A stretch of 64,000 nt of DNA from CAVQCA01 sp963763115 (GCA_963763115.1 CAVXNM010000021.1:5860-69859); one strand, 5' to 3'; shown: positions 36,912-45,227, counted from the first letter of the stretch. The notes: generated from the letters alone by a model not told the origin. Numbers and translations: made by a program.

Positions 36912-37611
36912 GACACCGGACATCGCCTCGTCTACCGACGACTATGCCCGTCGGTTCGCCGGCCCAGCCGGTGCTTACCTCCTTGCTGTGCAGAACCGTG
37001 CTATCCTGGATCTGCTCGGCCCGTGGCGCGGCGGTACTGTCCTTGACGTTGGCGGCGGGCATGCGCAGCTCTGCGGGCCGCTGCTCGATGCCGGCTGTAA
37101 GGTCACGGTGCTGGGATCCGATGGGAGCTGCTTCGAGCGGGTACACCGTCTGTACGGCGAGCAGGTCCGATGCGTTGAGGGGGATCTGCTTGCCCCGCCG
37201 TTCCCGGAGCAATCTTTTGATGTGGTGGTCTCCATCCGCATGCTGGCCCATATCGAAGATGCAGAACAGTTCATTGCTGGGCTGTGCCGCACCTCCCGGC
37301 AGGCAGTGATTGTCGATTATCCCGAGGTGATGAGCATCAATGCCCTGGCACCTCTGCTCTACGGGTTGAAAATGCAATTCGAGGGCAACACCCGGACCTT
37401 TCGTATGTATCGTGCCGCCTGGCTGAGAACGGCCTTTGCCGGTCAGGGGTTTGCTCGGACTGCGGCACGCGGCCAATTCTTCTGGCCCATGGTACTGCAC
37501 AGGGTCTTGGCCATGCCCAAGTTCAGTCAGGTCCTGGAGGCCCCGCCCCGTGCGCTGGGCCTTACCGGGCTATTCGGTTCCCCTATCTGTCTGCGTGTGA
37601 GTCGCCTATGA
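36901..37611 (+). CDS. Class I SAM-dependent methyltransferase (module B)
   Basis: A 236-residue methyltransferase. ATG 36901 has a strong AAGGAGG ribosome site inside the end of the previous gene, with an 11-base overlap. Motif I is VLDVGGGHAQLCGPLLDAG (about residues 44-62), followed by VRCVEGDLLAPPFPEQSFDV and SIRMLAHIEDAEQFIAGLCR, the methyltransferase family 11 layout. It would methylate a sugar or lipid-linked intermediate. The longer frame extending back to 36283 is only overlap with the oxidoreductase gene. Module A has no direct counterpart here, though another methyltransferase (13573-14391) serves the operon to the left. Confidence 0.85.
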   Translation: MGPETPDIASSTDDYARRFAGPAGAYLLAVQNRAILDLLGPWRGGTVLDVGGGHAQLCGPLLDAGCKVTVLGSDGSCFERVHRLYGEQVRCVEGDLLAPPFPEQSFDVVVSIRMLAHIEDAEQFIAGLCRTSRQAVIVDYPEVMSINALAPLLYGLKMQFEGNTRTFRMYRAAWLRTAFAGQGFARTAARGQFFWPMVLHRVLAMPKFSQVLEAPPRALGLTGLFGSPICLRVSRL

Positions 37612-38789
37612 ATATTCTGCTGCTTGCCCCCCATCCTTTTTACACCAACCGAGGCACCCCCATCGCGGTCAAGTATCTCTGCGAGGGGCTGTCCACCCTC
37701 GGTTACCAACTGGATGTGCTGACCTATCATGTGGGCGAGGCAATCAGCCTGCCCGGGGTCACCGTCTACCGTATCCACAAACCACCATTCATCAGGCGGG
37801 TGCCTATCGGCCCGTCCTGGCAGAAGCTGATCTGCGATTTCTATCTGGCCGTGGAAATGCGCCGCATGCTGCGCCGCAAGCGTTACGACCTGGTGCACGC
37901 GGTGGAGGAGTCGGCCTTTCTTGCGGCCAGAAGTGGGATTCCCTTTGTCTATGACATGGACTCCCTGATGAGCCGCCAGATCGTAGAGAAATCGCCCCTG
38001 CTCTGGCCAGCGGCCAAGGTATTCGAGTTTCTCGAACACCACGCCCTGCGTCACTGTATCGGGGCCGTGGCCGTGTGCGAGTCCATTGCCCAGGCCGCGC
38101 GGCAGTACCAGCGTAACGTGCAGGTGTTGCCGGACGTGGCCATGGCTGGCGATGCGCCCGGTGATCTGCCCGAGGCTATCACCTCGGCGAAAGGTATCCG
38201 TCTGATGTACGTGGGAAATATGCAGGGCTACCAGGGGGTTGACCTGATGGTGCAGGCCTTTGCCCGTATTATCCCGGAACATCCCGAAGCGGTCCTTGTC
38301 CTGGTGGGCGGCACTCCGGAAGAAATCAGGGAGCAGCAACGGCGAGCCGACGCTCTGGGAACCGGTGCCCAGGTGATCTTTGCTGGCCAGGCCCCGGTGG
38401 AGGCATTAGGCCGGGTACTGGCCCACGCCGACATCCTGGTCTCACCCCGGATCAAGGGGGATAATACGCCGATGAAGCTGTATAGCTATCTGCTTTCCGG
38501 TAAGCCGGTACTGGCCACCCGGCTTGCCACCCATACCCAGGTGGTCGGTGACGACCAGGCCCTGCTGGTTGAACCAACAGTGGAGGCCATGGCCAAGGGT
38601 ATGGACCGGTTGCTGCGTTCGCCGGAACTGCGGGCACAACTCGGCCAGGCTGGCTACCAGCTGGCCGAGGAACAGTACAGCCGCTCGGCCTTTGAGGAAC
38701 GACTGGCCCGCTTCTACCAGCTGCTACCCCTGGGCGGCCTGCTGGAGTCGGCACCCGATTACATCGACAAGTTCACCAACCTGTTCTAG
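37608..38789 (+). CDS. Glycosyltransferase family 4 (module B)
   Basis: From ATG 37608 (four-base ATGA overlap with the methyltransferase stop) the protein has 393 residues. It opens ILLLAPHPFYTNRGTPIAVK, matching the RGTP start of the module A enzyme, with PIGPSWQKLICDFYLA (A: KVGPSYQKLFLDCFII) and HAVEES (A: HAHEEA). The donor-site half has MYVGNMQGYQGVDLMVQAFA and SPRIKGDNTPMKLYSYLLSG. It would transfer a sugar in the cytoplasm. The order differs from A: here the GT4 is last, in A it is first. It is the last intact gene before the tRNA remnant; the minus-strand DUF5989-like gene ends against it. Confidence 0.9.
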   Translation: MNILLLAPHPFYTNRGTPIAVKYLCEGLSTLGYQLDVLTYHVGEAISLPGVTVYRIHKPPFIRRVPIGPSWQKLICDFYLAVEMRRMLRRKRYDLVHAVEESAFLAARSGIPFVYDMDSLMSRQIVEKSPLLWPAAKVFEFLEHHALRHCIGAVAVCESIAQAARQYQRNVQVLPDVAMAGDAPGDLPEAITSAKGIRLMYVGNMQGYQGVDLMVQAFARIIPEHPEAVLVLVGGTPEEIREQQRRADALGTGAQVIFAGQAPVEALGRVLAHADILVSPRIKGDNTPMKLYSYLLSGKPVLATRLATHTQVVGDDQALLVEPTVEAMAKGMDRLLRSPELRAQLGQAGYQLAEEQYSRSAFEERLARFYQLLPLGGLLESAPDYIDKFTNLF

Positions 38790-39016
38790 CGCAATGCCGC
38801 GCTGCATTGGGGCGTGGACTTGGCACTCGGCTGCTGCATCATAGGCCGATAAAAGAGGGTGTAGATAAAGGCGGGGGCTGCGGTCTCGCCAACTACGATC
38901 AGGAGACGAAACCTAAGAAGACAAGCACTACCGGTGCCGATCCACCAGATCTTACGCTGCCAGGCGTACTGCATCAGTTCTTTGAGCAGGGAAAAGAGGT
39001 ATTTGATAAATTTCAT
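38786..39016 (-). CDS. DUF5989-like small membrane protein, possibly with two compensating indels
   Basis: A 76-residue frame with CAGGAG six bases before its ATG. The start MKFIKYLFSLLKELMQYAWQ and RKIWW, and the end LLIVVGETAAPAFIYTLFY, fit DUF5989 (short proteins ending in APFIYTLF). The middle (GTGSACLLRFR) does not fit, but a neighbouring frame reads APVVLVLLGF there, as expected, so two small compensating indels are likely. The usual stop just after FIYTLF is missing and the frame runs 20 residues further, into the end of the GT4 gene. DUF5989 proteins normally follow a carbamoyltransferase gene, and a carbamoyltransferase remnant lies just upstream. Confidence 0.6.
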   Translation of the reverse strand: MKFIKYLFSLLKELMQYAWQRKIWWIGTGSACLLRFRLLIVVGETAAPAFIYTLFYRPMMQQPSAKSTPQCSAALR

Positions 39017-39133
39017 GGTGCGCTCCTGCAGCTCGACGGTTCCTCACCAAGCTGTTGCATTATTGTTCACATCAGGGCGTGGTCAGCTGCACTGCCGGTT
39101 GCCCCCATCCTGCGTTGTCCTGATCCTTCTTCT

Positions 39134-39337
39134 TTAATCAAGCTGATAGCTCTCCCGCCAGTTCTCATCGTCGTCAAAACGGGGCTGGGCCTCCTTTCCC
39201 AAGAGGTAAGAGCCAAGAACCAGGCAGTCCATCTCCGTGCGCATGAAGCAGCGGTAAGCATCCTCCGGGGTGTAGACGATGTCTGCGGCTTCCCAGAGGA
39301 AGGATTCAAACTGTTGGAGAGTGATTTTCTCTGTCAT
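39134..39337 (-). pseudogene. Chimera: HsdM N-terminus joined to carbamoyltransferase C-terminus
   Basis: The ATG at 39337 has an AAGGATG ribosome site and opens MTEKITLQQFESFLWEAAD, the standard start of type I restriction-modification HsdM. From about 39280 the same frame switches to IVYTPEDAYRCFMRTEMD and LVLGSYLLGKEAQP, the C-terminal end of NodU/CmcH-type carbamoyltransferases. Neither protein is complete: this is a recombination scar that joined two reading frames in phase. Downstream on the same strand lies the DUF5989-like gene, the usual follower of a carbamoyltransferase. The 67-residue product is probably without function. Confidence 0.65.
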
Positions 39338-39752
39338 AGACATCCTTGTATTGATCATTCTTATCAATTAGTTAATGGGTATACCATAGTCGCTACAACC
39401 CGAAGGGGTGATAATACGTAATTGATGGTCGCAGGAGCAGTAAAAGTCTGTAACAGCATGGCGCACTTGAAGGCAAGTATCGGCCACAAATGGCAATAAA
39501 TAGCAACCAGTGTAATTGGCTATCTAATTGTTTTTATAGTGGTAGTTTGTTGAAGATCTTGGATTTTGCAGTCTTTTTATCCGATGGTTGTATGACAGTT
39601 TTTCTGTGTAATTCCTGTGTAATCATGCCAAGAAAATTAGGCAATTCTGGGGAAGATAATAGAATCACGCAGAACATCCAGTAGGAGTAAATTGAATAAA
39701 ATCAGAGGGGCTAAGAAAACCCAAGAACTTTAGAGATGTATCGGTTTATATA
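39338..39752 (+). other. AT-rich region before the tRNA remnant
   Basis: No gene is supported. A 64-codon plus-strand frame (39490-39684, MAINSNQCNWLSNCFYSGSL) has no ribosome site or recognised motif. On the minus strand the bases just right of 39337 would be the promoter and leader that served HsdM. Composition is far more AT-rich than module B. Confidence 0.35.
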
Positions 39753-39797
39753 CTGAAAATCCCCGTGTCGGCGGTTCGATTCCGTCCCTGGGCACCA
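39753..39797 (+). tRNA. tRNA-Phe 3' fragment (likely att site)
   Basis: The 45 bases begin inside the anticodon loop (CTGAAAATCCCC, with anticodon GAA) and run to the encoded CCA (39795-39797). The T arm forms GGCGG / TTCGATT / CCGTC, followed by the acceptor strand CCTGGGC, A and CCA. No 5' half precedes it: the bases before are AT-rich and do not form the D arm. Such 3' tRNA pieces are the usual attachment-site copies left at the far end of an integrated island. With this orientation the intact tRNA-Phe and the island lie to the left, and the host chromosome to the right. Confidence 0.8.
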
Positions 39798-39827
39798 TAT
39801 AGGGCAATATAAACAGTAAGATAACAA

Positions 39828-39856
39828 TCCAGCCATAGTGCTGGATTTATATTTTT
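39828..39856 (+). terminator. Rho-independent terminator after the tRNA-Phe 3' end
   Basis: The stem TCCAGC (39828-39833) pairs with GCTGGA (39840-39845) across a six-base loop, and is extended by flanking A-T pairs. It is followed by TTTATATTTTT. This is about 30 bases after the CCA, the right place for the native tRNA gene terminator. It supports the view that the right-hand flank is the original chromosomal neighbour of tRNA-Phe. Confidence 0.65.
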
Positions 39857-40235
39857 GGCTCACTCATGGCAGCATCTGCTGGCAATCAACCACAACAATA
39901 GCATCTCAAGTTGACGTAGTTTTCTTCTTGGCTAGGTCCATGGTAATCGATGACCCGGCACACAATGCCTAGCACCTGGCTCATGATCGCCGCGTGGATG
40001 GCAAACAAGGAACGCTACGGAAGCTTTCCGCAGCGCTGCCGAGTCATCAGGGACGCCGCTATTGTTCGGCTTTCACTCGCTGAACCGTTGTCATGCCGCC
40101 TGGGCATATTCTCGGTAACAATTCCAAGGCTGAGGAATTGCGTAACTCGTAGGTTCTTGGGTATTTTCGGCTCCTCACCAATGTCGGGAAACGTAGGTAG
40201 CTCTGCAATCCACAAACCACCGGAGAAAGGAATGG
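39857..40235 (+). other. Intergenic region, no gene recognised
   Basis: Frames of about 100 codons exist on both strands, including MTRHTMPSTWLMIAAWMANK on the plus strand, but none has a ribosome site, recognisable motif or codon pattern I would trust. This region separates the tRNA terminator from the end of the flippase-like gene. Confidence 0.35.
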
Positions 40236-41291
40236 TCAATTCGACGACGAATTGCCGGTGTTGTCTGCCTTCGACTGGCGCCGCGTGAGCAGGTACCACA
40301 CTTCGGCCAATCCCCCAACGATGCCTACAGCCAACACCGTCACGGCGAATACGGCCAGCGAAAGTGATAGCGCATCGGCGCCGCTTCCTCCAAACGATGC
40401 CAGCAGGTAAATCACGGCGCTTTCCCGGAGGCCAAGGCCGCCAACAGTTGCCGGAAGCAGCGCGACCACCATCGCCGTGCTGCGGACCCAGGCGATAACA
40501 AGAACGCTAACGTCGATGCCCAGTGAACGTGCCAGTAATACCCAGACAGCAATGCCGATCAGATGGATGCAAAGCGAAAGAATCAGTGCTATGACTGCCG
40601 CTCGGTACGGCGGGCCTGTCTCCAGGCCTTCGCGTTTACGGATAAACTCACCAAACCAGCGCGCAACACGAACACGTCGTAGCGGTGCCAATACGACTCT
40701 AAAAGAGGGCACCAAAAGGAATACTGCCAACAGAGTCGATCCAAGCGTCGCAGAAAACAGACCGGCCGATACAACCACTGACGCCGGACCCCTCAGTAAC
40801 AGGTCCGCTATCACGCCAATGACAGCAAGACTTGCAGTCGCCAGGACACGGTCGCAGCCGAGAACGAACAACGCCGCACCGGTATTTGACTTGGCACGCG
40901 CCAGCCGGAGCAGCCTTACTGCCCAGCCGGTTGCACTACCTCCGGGTAGAAACAAGCCGTAGAACACGGCCGAGAGGTTTATGAAAAAAGCCTCGACCCC
41001 AGTCAGCGCGAGTCTCTGCGAGTTAGCCAGAAGCCGCAATCGGACAGACCCCAGCCATTGTCCAAGCAGGGCACCCGCAAATCCCGCAAGCGCGGCAGAC
41101 AGCGGTATTGAGGCAAATCGCTTGAAGACTTCCTCAGGGCTGATCCATGTCACAAGCGTAGTTACGATGGCGCATGCCAGCACCACGCGCAGCGTAGCCC
41201 TAAGGTTCATGAAAAATCGTTTTCGTGCTGGTTCTGCAGGACGAGCCAGACGGTCATCTGATGCAATTCGGTACTTACTGGTGAAGCTCAT
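40236..41291 (-). CDS. Flippase-like membrane protein (LPG synthase transmembrane family)
   Basis: A 351-residue protein with about eight predicted membrane spans. It fits the lysylphosphatidylglycerol-synthase transmembrane family (UPF0104): an N-terminal span after a basic start, SAALAGFAGALLGQWLGSVR, GLFLPGGSATGWAVRLLRLA, and the late PATVGGLGLRESAVIYLLAS. Relatives move lipids or polyprenyl-linked sugars across the membrane, or anchor a synthase. No catalytic soluble domain is fused. The gene overlaps the upstream phosphatase-family gene by 17 bases, so the two are co-translated and probably act on the same surface lipid or glycan. It lies on the right, backbone side of the tRNA fragment. 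Confidence 0.85.
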   Translation of the reverse strand: MSFTSKYRIASDDRLARPAEPARKRFFMNLRATLRVVLACAIVTTLVTWISPEEVFKRFASIPLSAALAGFAGALLGQWLGSVRLRLLANSQRLALTGVEAFFINLSAVFYGLFLPGGSATGWAVRLLRLARAKSNTGAALFVLGCDRVLATASLAVIGVIADLLLRGPASVVVSAGLFSATLGSTLLAVFLLVPSFRVVLAPLRRVRVARWFGEFIRKREGLETGPPYRAAVIALILSLCIHLIGIAVWVLLARSLGIDVSVLVIAWVRSTAMVVALLPATVGGLGLRESAVIYLLASFGGSGADALSLSLAVFAVTVLAVGIVGGLAEVWYLLTRRQSKADNTGNSSSN

Positions 41292-42519
41292 TTTCAGTGA
41301 ACAGTGCGACTCCCTTCATATAAGCGGGAGGGGTGACGCCCGCAAGCGAAAGGAGTGAAGGCGCGATGTCGGTCAACAGGGCTTCCGTCCGGCGGGATCG
41401 AATGTTCGGATCGTCGATAACGAGCCATCCACGCTCGGATGGATGGTGAGGCAGATATCCGTGATTTCCCCTGTGAACCGGATTCATGACCCTTTGCCGC
41501 TGGTGCCGGTCCATCAGCCCGAGAATGCAGTTAGCGACGGGCTGATAAAAATCGTGAGGGAAAAATATCCATCCGGCATCGACGAACACATACAGTTCTC
41601 CGAATGCGTCATTTTCAAAACATATTTCGTAATCGTGCATATCACGCCATGAGAGTAGTGTCGTATGTGGCAATACGCTCAATGCCTCAAGCAATCCGCG
41701 ACGTGCCCTATCCGTGTGAAACCAGAAGCGAGCCGACGCCAACTCAACGAAACAGGAGTATTCGGTTTCTGGGATCCGCGCTCGTTTTACGGCCTGCATC
41801 AGAGGAACTGTCCCGACCACACGCTCCTGTCCGTGATCCACGAGCAGTAGAAACCGGACGTCACGCTGCAGGCAGCGTGCATGCACAGCGCGGACGAACC
41901 GGTCCGTACGGGCCAGCGCGTCATTCATGACCTCGATATTATCGAGATGCCAATGCTGAACAAGGTCGAGCGCATACATTTCGAGGAACTCGATGAGTCG
42001 CTGCCCCGTGGGCAAGCTCTGCGATAGTGCCGGTAGCGCCGAAAAATCCTTCGTAAAGATATACCTGGACTTCTCGCCTAGCAGACCGAATATCGTACGG
42101 AAGCCTGAAAATTCCTGCATCGCGCTATCTGAAGCCGCACGCCGCGTGTACTTGAGGCGGTGCAGCTGGAAGCGGCGTCTACGCCGCCACGGAATTACTG
42201 CAAGATCGTATGTCCTGTCGAGGAAGTGCCATGCACATTGGGCGGTAGAAACGAGGAAATCCGGCAGGACATCATCGGCGCCCCGGTTCACACCGGCACG
42301 AAACCCGGGTCTCAGACTGACCTGCCATATCCGATGCTCATGAGGCAGCGTGCCGGAAACGATCGTCGGAACGAGTTCCGTGCTCGGGAACGTGTGAATC
42401 GGGATAACTTGGTGTTCCCTGCGAAAATTGCTCAAGTATGGAGTTATCCGTTCGTCGATCAACCGCTCATCGAGTCCCGGTATGTAACACACGAATACTG
42501 GCCCGGAGAAAATTGTCAT
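41275..42519 (-). CDS. Alkaline phosphatase superfamily protein (type I phosphodiesterase-like)
   Basis: A 414-residue protein. It opens VFVCYIPGLDERLIDERITP, where the strand ends in IPGLDE, the first metal-site position of the superfamily. HTFPSTELVPTIVSGTLPHE is the nucleophile region (Thr in PSTE). LLVDHGQERV and HRGNHGYLPHHPSERGWLVI match the later metal-binding Asp-His and His segments. Such enzymes cleave phosphate mono- or diesters or transfer phospho groups. There is no signal peptide, so it may act in the cytoplasm, or as a partner of the overlapping membrane protein. The substrate is unknown; lipid or glycan phospho-groups are likely. Confidence 0.78.
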   Translation of the reverse strand: MTIFSGPVFVCYIPGLDERLIDERITPYLSNFRREHQVIPIHTFPSTELVPTIVSGTLPHEHRIWQVSLRPGFRAGVNRGADDVLPDFLVSTAQCAWHFLDRTYDLAVIPWRRRRRFQLHRLKYTRRAASDSAMQEFSGFRTIFGLLGEKSRYIFTKDFSALPALSQSLPTGQRLIEFLEMYALDLVQHWHLDNIEVMNDALARTDRFVRAVHARCLQRDVRFLLLVDHGQERVVGTVPLMQAVKRARIPETEYSCFVELASARFWFHTDRARRGLLEALSVLPHTTLLSWRDMHDYEICFENDAFGELYVFVDAGWIFFPHDFYQPVANCILGLMDRHQRQRVMNPVHRGNHGYLPHHPSERGWLVIDDPNIRSRRTEALLTDIAPSLLSLAGVTPPAYMKGVALFTENELHQ

Positions 42520-43217
42520 ATTTTATCGCACTATGCAGTTGTGGTTCAGGTTATTAGGAGAAGAATAAACGCCATTTTCACCCGAGTATATGGGCAGTTG
42601 ATATGGAGGACGAATAGTCACTGTCCCTCACGTTGATGATGACATCGTGCTGAATTCCATTACTATTACGGAAACTCCCCTCTTTGCTCCCTCAATCCCA
42701 GGCCAATTCCGACCAACCACATCCCCGGCAGGTCTAGATGTCAATGTTGTATACACACCTCAAGCGCTGCTACCAAGTCGTCGCCGCACGGCTCTCCATG
42801 GTAGTACTCGGACAATCGGTGGAACTAACACTAAACGGAATGCCCCTTTCCCGCTACTTCTAAGACGATTCAACATCGAGCTCGAAGGGCAACCTCGAGG
42901 GTTGCCTATGGGCATCCTGCCTACAAACGGCAACTTTCAGTACTTACCGGAAGCAACACGCAGTACACCTGACATCCTGTTAGGACTCAAAACCAGCCGT
43001 TAAATGATTGCTTATATTTCGATCCGCTAAACGTGCTGGAACGAGTGATAACTTGCCGCTCCCTGGATCACTGTATGTGTCTCATATGCAGAAGAAGTAG
43101 TCAACGCACCAAATTTTTAATGGGAAGGAAATCCTAACCCAAGCGAAGCGGAACCAAAGAAATGGGAGTCGATGCCTCGACTGTCCATGGATGTCTAACC
43201 AGCTGTTCTACGAACCC
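42520..43217 (+). other. Gene-poor region with one unassigned frame
   Basis: A plus-strand frame of 118 codons (42647-43003) reads MLNSITITETPLFAPSIPGQ and continues without motifs I recognise. It has no clear ribosome site. The codon pattern does not stand out, so I do not call it a gene. The rest up to 43217 is empty of recognisable features. Confidence 0.35.
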
Positions 43218-43430
43218 TTAGAAGTTCGACGCCTCTTCGGCCTGCTGCAGTCTGTCCTGCTCGGTTCGCATCGCTGCGTCAAGTTGACTCCTGACCCGGT
43301 CCTTCAACTGTTGGGCCTGCTTTGCCTCTTGGGCACTGAGTGCGGCCTCGGTGGCCGCCGTACTGACTACGTCAGCTCCGCAGCCAGCCAAAGCGAAGGT
43401 CAGAAACACCGATGATATGAGTCGGTTCAT
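43218..43430 (-). CDS. Small lipoprotein
   Basis: A 70-residue protein with a clear lipoprotein signal: MNRLISSVFLTFALAGC, with the lipobox LAGC and Cys17 as the acylated residue. After a short linker, the mature part is a charged amphipathic helix (SAQEAKQAQQLKDRVRSQLD, then AAMRTEQDRLQQAEEAS), likely coiled coil. It should be anchored in the inner or outer membrane, facing the periplasm; the residues after Cys (Gly-Ala) do not favour inner-membrane retention. No neighbours suggest a role. Its size and helix resemble Lpp-like or envelope-spacing lipoproteins, but it lacks the Lpp repeat. Confidence 0.7.
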   Translation of the reverse strand: MNRLISSVFLTFALAGCGADVVSTAATEAALSAQEAKQAQQLKDRVRSQLDAAMRTEQDRLQQAEEASNF

Positions 43431-43991
43431 GGCATTGCTCTTTGTTCAATTCACGGTCACAGGCGACCGATCCCGCTGCACGTCGGCAGTTAATCGCACT
43501 ATCGGCAGGGAATGGAAAAACGTGAATGTGTTCTGAACAACAAAGAGTCGGCAGCTGCATTAATACCCAGATTCCGACTGTGTGCTGGGCTTATATTATT
43601 GAGCAGTTATAGGTCCGGAATCAGTCAGAAAGAAGACATCCCCAAGAGACATGTAAATGACCTGATTGCAGCAACTTCGGACGTGCTGGCCTTTACTTAT
43701 CCGACTGAAGAAAGCTAACTACCCGGCCGGCATAGCACCCACCAGACTGTGGGACTTGGATCGCCTGTAAGCTTTCCTGTGCCGGCACGGGAATGAAGAC
43801 GCGGCAATCAATCGTGTGGCAAGGGCGGCTGCACTGATAGCGCTGACAGGGAGGGTAGGTTGGTCCCGGCCCGGTCATCAGAATTGAAGGGAAGCAGACT
43901 GAAATAAAATATTCTCCGAAAAATTAGTGACGACCACGTGGCCATATCCGCGCGGAACCACCGCAAGCCTTGGTTCTTTTGAATACTTATC
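43431..43991 (+). other. Intergenic region, no gene recognised
   Basis: Short frames on both strands (for example 43512-43718 plus, MEKRECVLNNKESAAALIPR) have no motif or ribosome site that I trust. No hairpin terminator is obvious. The region separates the small lipoprotein from the end of the LysR gene. Confidence 0.35.
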
Positions 43992-44897
43992 CTACCTGGC
44001 CAGAGGCTTGTTTTCGCTTTTGATATGCTCAATGAATGCCCTGAGTTTCGGCAAAACCTGTGACCGCTTCGGGTAATAGAGATAAAAGCCGGTGCTGGTG
44101 CATGCGTATTGATTTAGCACGATCTCCAGTTTTCCAGAGCGGATTTCGTCCCTGATGGCATCTTCTGTGGAATATATAATTCCGGCTCCATCCAAAGCCG
44201 CGTCCAGCATTATAAGTGAATCATTCAGTATGAGAGAGCTCTTTACCTGTACCTGAAACTCTTTGCCCTTGTATTCATATTCCCATCGATCATACAGAGT
44301 GGTTCCCAATCGTACGCGCATACAGTTATGCGACAGAAGGTCCTTGGGGTGTTTCGGCCGCCCCAACTTATTGAAGTATTTCGGCGAACCGGCAGTGACA
44401 AATCGCACAGGACCCAACAACTTTATTGCCACCACGTCCTTGGCCAGGATATCCGATAACCGGATACCCGCATCGTAGCCCTTCTCGACGATATCTGTCG
44501 TTTGATCTTCAAAGAAGAGTTCAACCGTTACCTCGGGATACTTCGTTATAAAGCTCGCTATGATGGGCGCTAAATAAGATGGGTAGATTTGCCTGGGCAG
44601 ATTTAACCGGAGCAGGCCTGAAGGTTTTTCAGCATAGGTCCCCACATCTTCCATCGCTGCAAGAATTTGATCGAGGGCGGGACCCGCCTGGTTCAAAAAC
44701 CTTTCACCGGCTTCCGTCAGGCTTGTGCTTCGAGTCGTGCGGGACAACAAAGCGACACCCAGTCGCTGCTCAAGCTGCTTGATGGCCTGGCTGACAGCAG
44801 AGGGCGAAATGCCAAGCATTTTGGCAGCGGCCGTAAAATTTCGCTTGTCGGCAACGACTTTCAGGGCGAGCAGTCCGTTTAATTGGTCCGGGTACAT
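43992..44897 (-). CDS. LysR-family transcriptional regulator
   Basis: A 301-residue LysR-type regulator. The N-terminal winged helix-turn-helix (residues about 5-63) reads LNGLLALKVVADKRNFTAAA, then ISPSAVSQAIKQLEQRLG and RTTRSTSLTEAGERF. The effector-binding domain fills residues about 90-295 (VELFFEDQTTDIVEKGYDAG). It is transcribed away from the aldo/keto reductase, alcohol dehydrogenase and F420-type reductase genes, the standard arrangement for control of a divergent set. The 105 bases to 45003 should hold its operators; an inverted repeat lies at 44900-44914. The inducer is unknown; an aldehyde or electrophile would fit the reductases. Confidence 0.92.
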   Translation of the reverse strand: MYPDQLNGLLALKVVADKRNFTAAAKMLGISPSAVSQAIKQLEQRLGVALLSRTTRSTSLTEAGERFLNQAGPALDQILAAMEDVGTYAEKPSGLLRLNLPRQIYPSYLAPIIASFITKYPEVTVELFFEDQTTDIVEKGYDAGIRLSDILAKDVVAIKLLGPVRFVTAGSPKYFNKLGRPKHPKDLLSHNCMRVRLGTTLYDRWEYEYKGKEFQVQVKSSLILNDSLIMLDAALDGAGIIYSTEDAIRDEIRSGKLEIVLNQYACTSTGFYLYYPKRSQVLPKLRAFIEHIKSENKPLAR

Positions 44898-44899
44898 TG

Positions 44900-44914
44900 T
44901 TAAGCACCACTTAA
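44900..44914. promoter_or_regulatory. Inverted repeat TTAAG-N5-CTTAA, possible LysR operator
   Basis: The 15 bases TTAAGCACCACTTAA form a perfect 5-bp inverted repeat around a five-base spacer, two bases from the LysR start codon and over its ribosome site. This position would suit repression of LysR by itself. The usual LysR box is T-N11-A with dyad symmetry, which this fits (T-N13-A overall, T-N11-A inside). It is an inference from position and symmetry alone. Confidence 0.35.
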
Positions 44915-45002
44915 AAGCACATGAAGCAATATGCCATTTATCTTAATAATTCTACAGACTAATATTTGATTCATGAAATGTTTCGATGCAAAGGAGGGGC
45001 AA

Positions 45003-45227
45003 ATGCAGACGAGCAAACTTGGCAGCAGCAACCCGCAGCCCAAATACGCGGAATTATTCGCGCTCGTTGCGCGGAAGGAGCTACGTCCGGCGCGGCTCGT
45101 CACGCGCGAGATCACCCTTGATGAAGTGAACGATACGCACCTCGCGTTCTATTCAGGATGGCCGACGGCGAGTTCGGCGGTGACAATCGCCAGGCGCGTC
45201 TTCGAGGAAATTGGAGAACCAAAATGA
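45003..45227 (+). pseudogene. Mosaic short frame with an alcohol dehydrogenase C-terminal segment
   Basis: ATG 45003 has a strong AAAGGAGGGG ribosome site. The first residues MQTSKLGSSN resemble an aldo/keto reductase start (the next gene has MQKRKLGNSN). The frame then reads LFALVARKELRPARLVTREI and TLDEVND, the C-terminal end of a zinc-type alcohol dehydrogenase. It finishes with LAFYSGWPTASSAVTIARRV, which matches neither. The frame stays open across these parts, giving 74 residues. It looks like the scar of deletions that fused two genes. Its stop overlaps an alternative start of the aldo/keto reductase (45224), so it may still couple translation. Confidence 0.6.

Noticed and set aside
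35907..36923. 338-codon minus-strand frame opposite the module B oxidoreductase
   Set aside because: Antisense shadow in GC-rich DNA; the plus strand encodes a clear flavoprotein.
42647..43003. 118-codon plus-strand frame as a gene
   Set aside because: No ribosome site, no motif, no neighbour that supports it.
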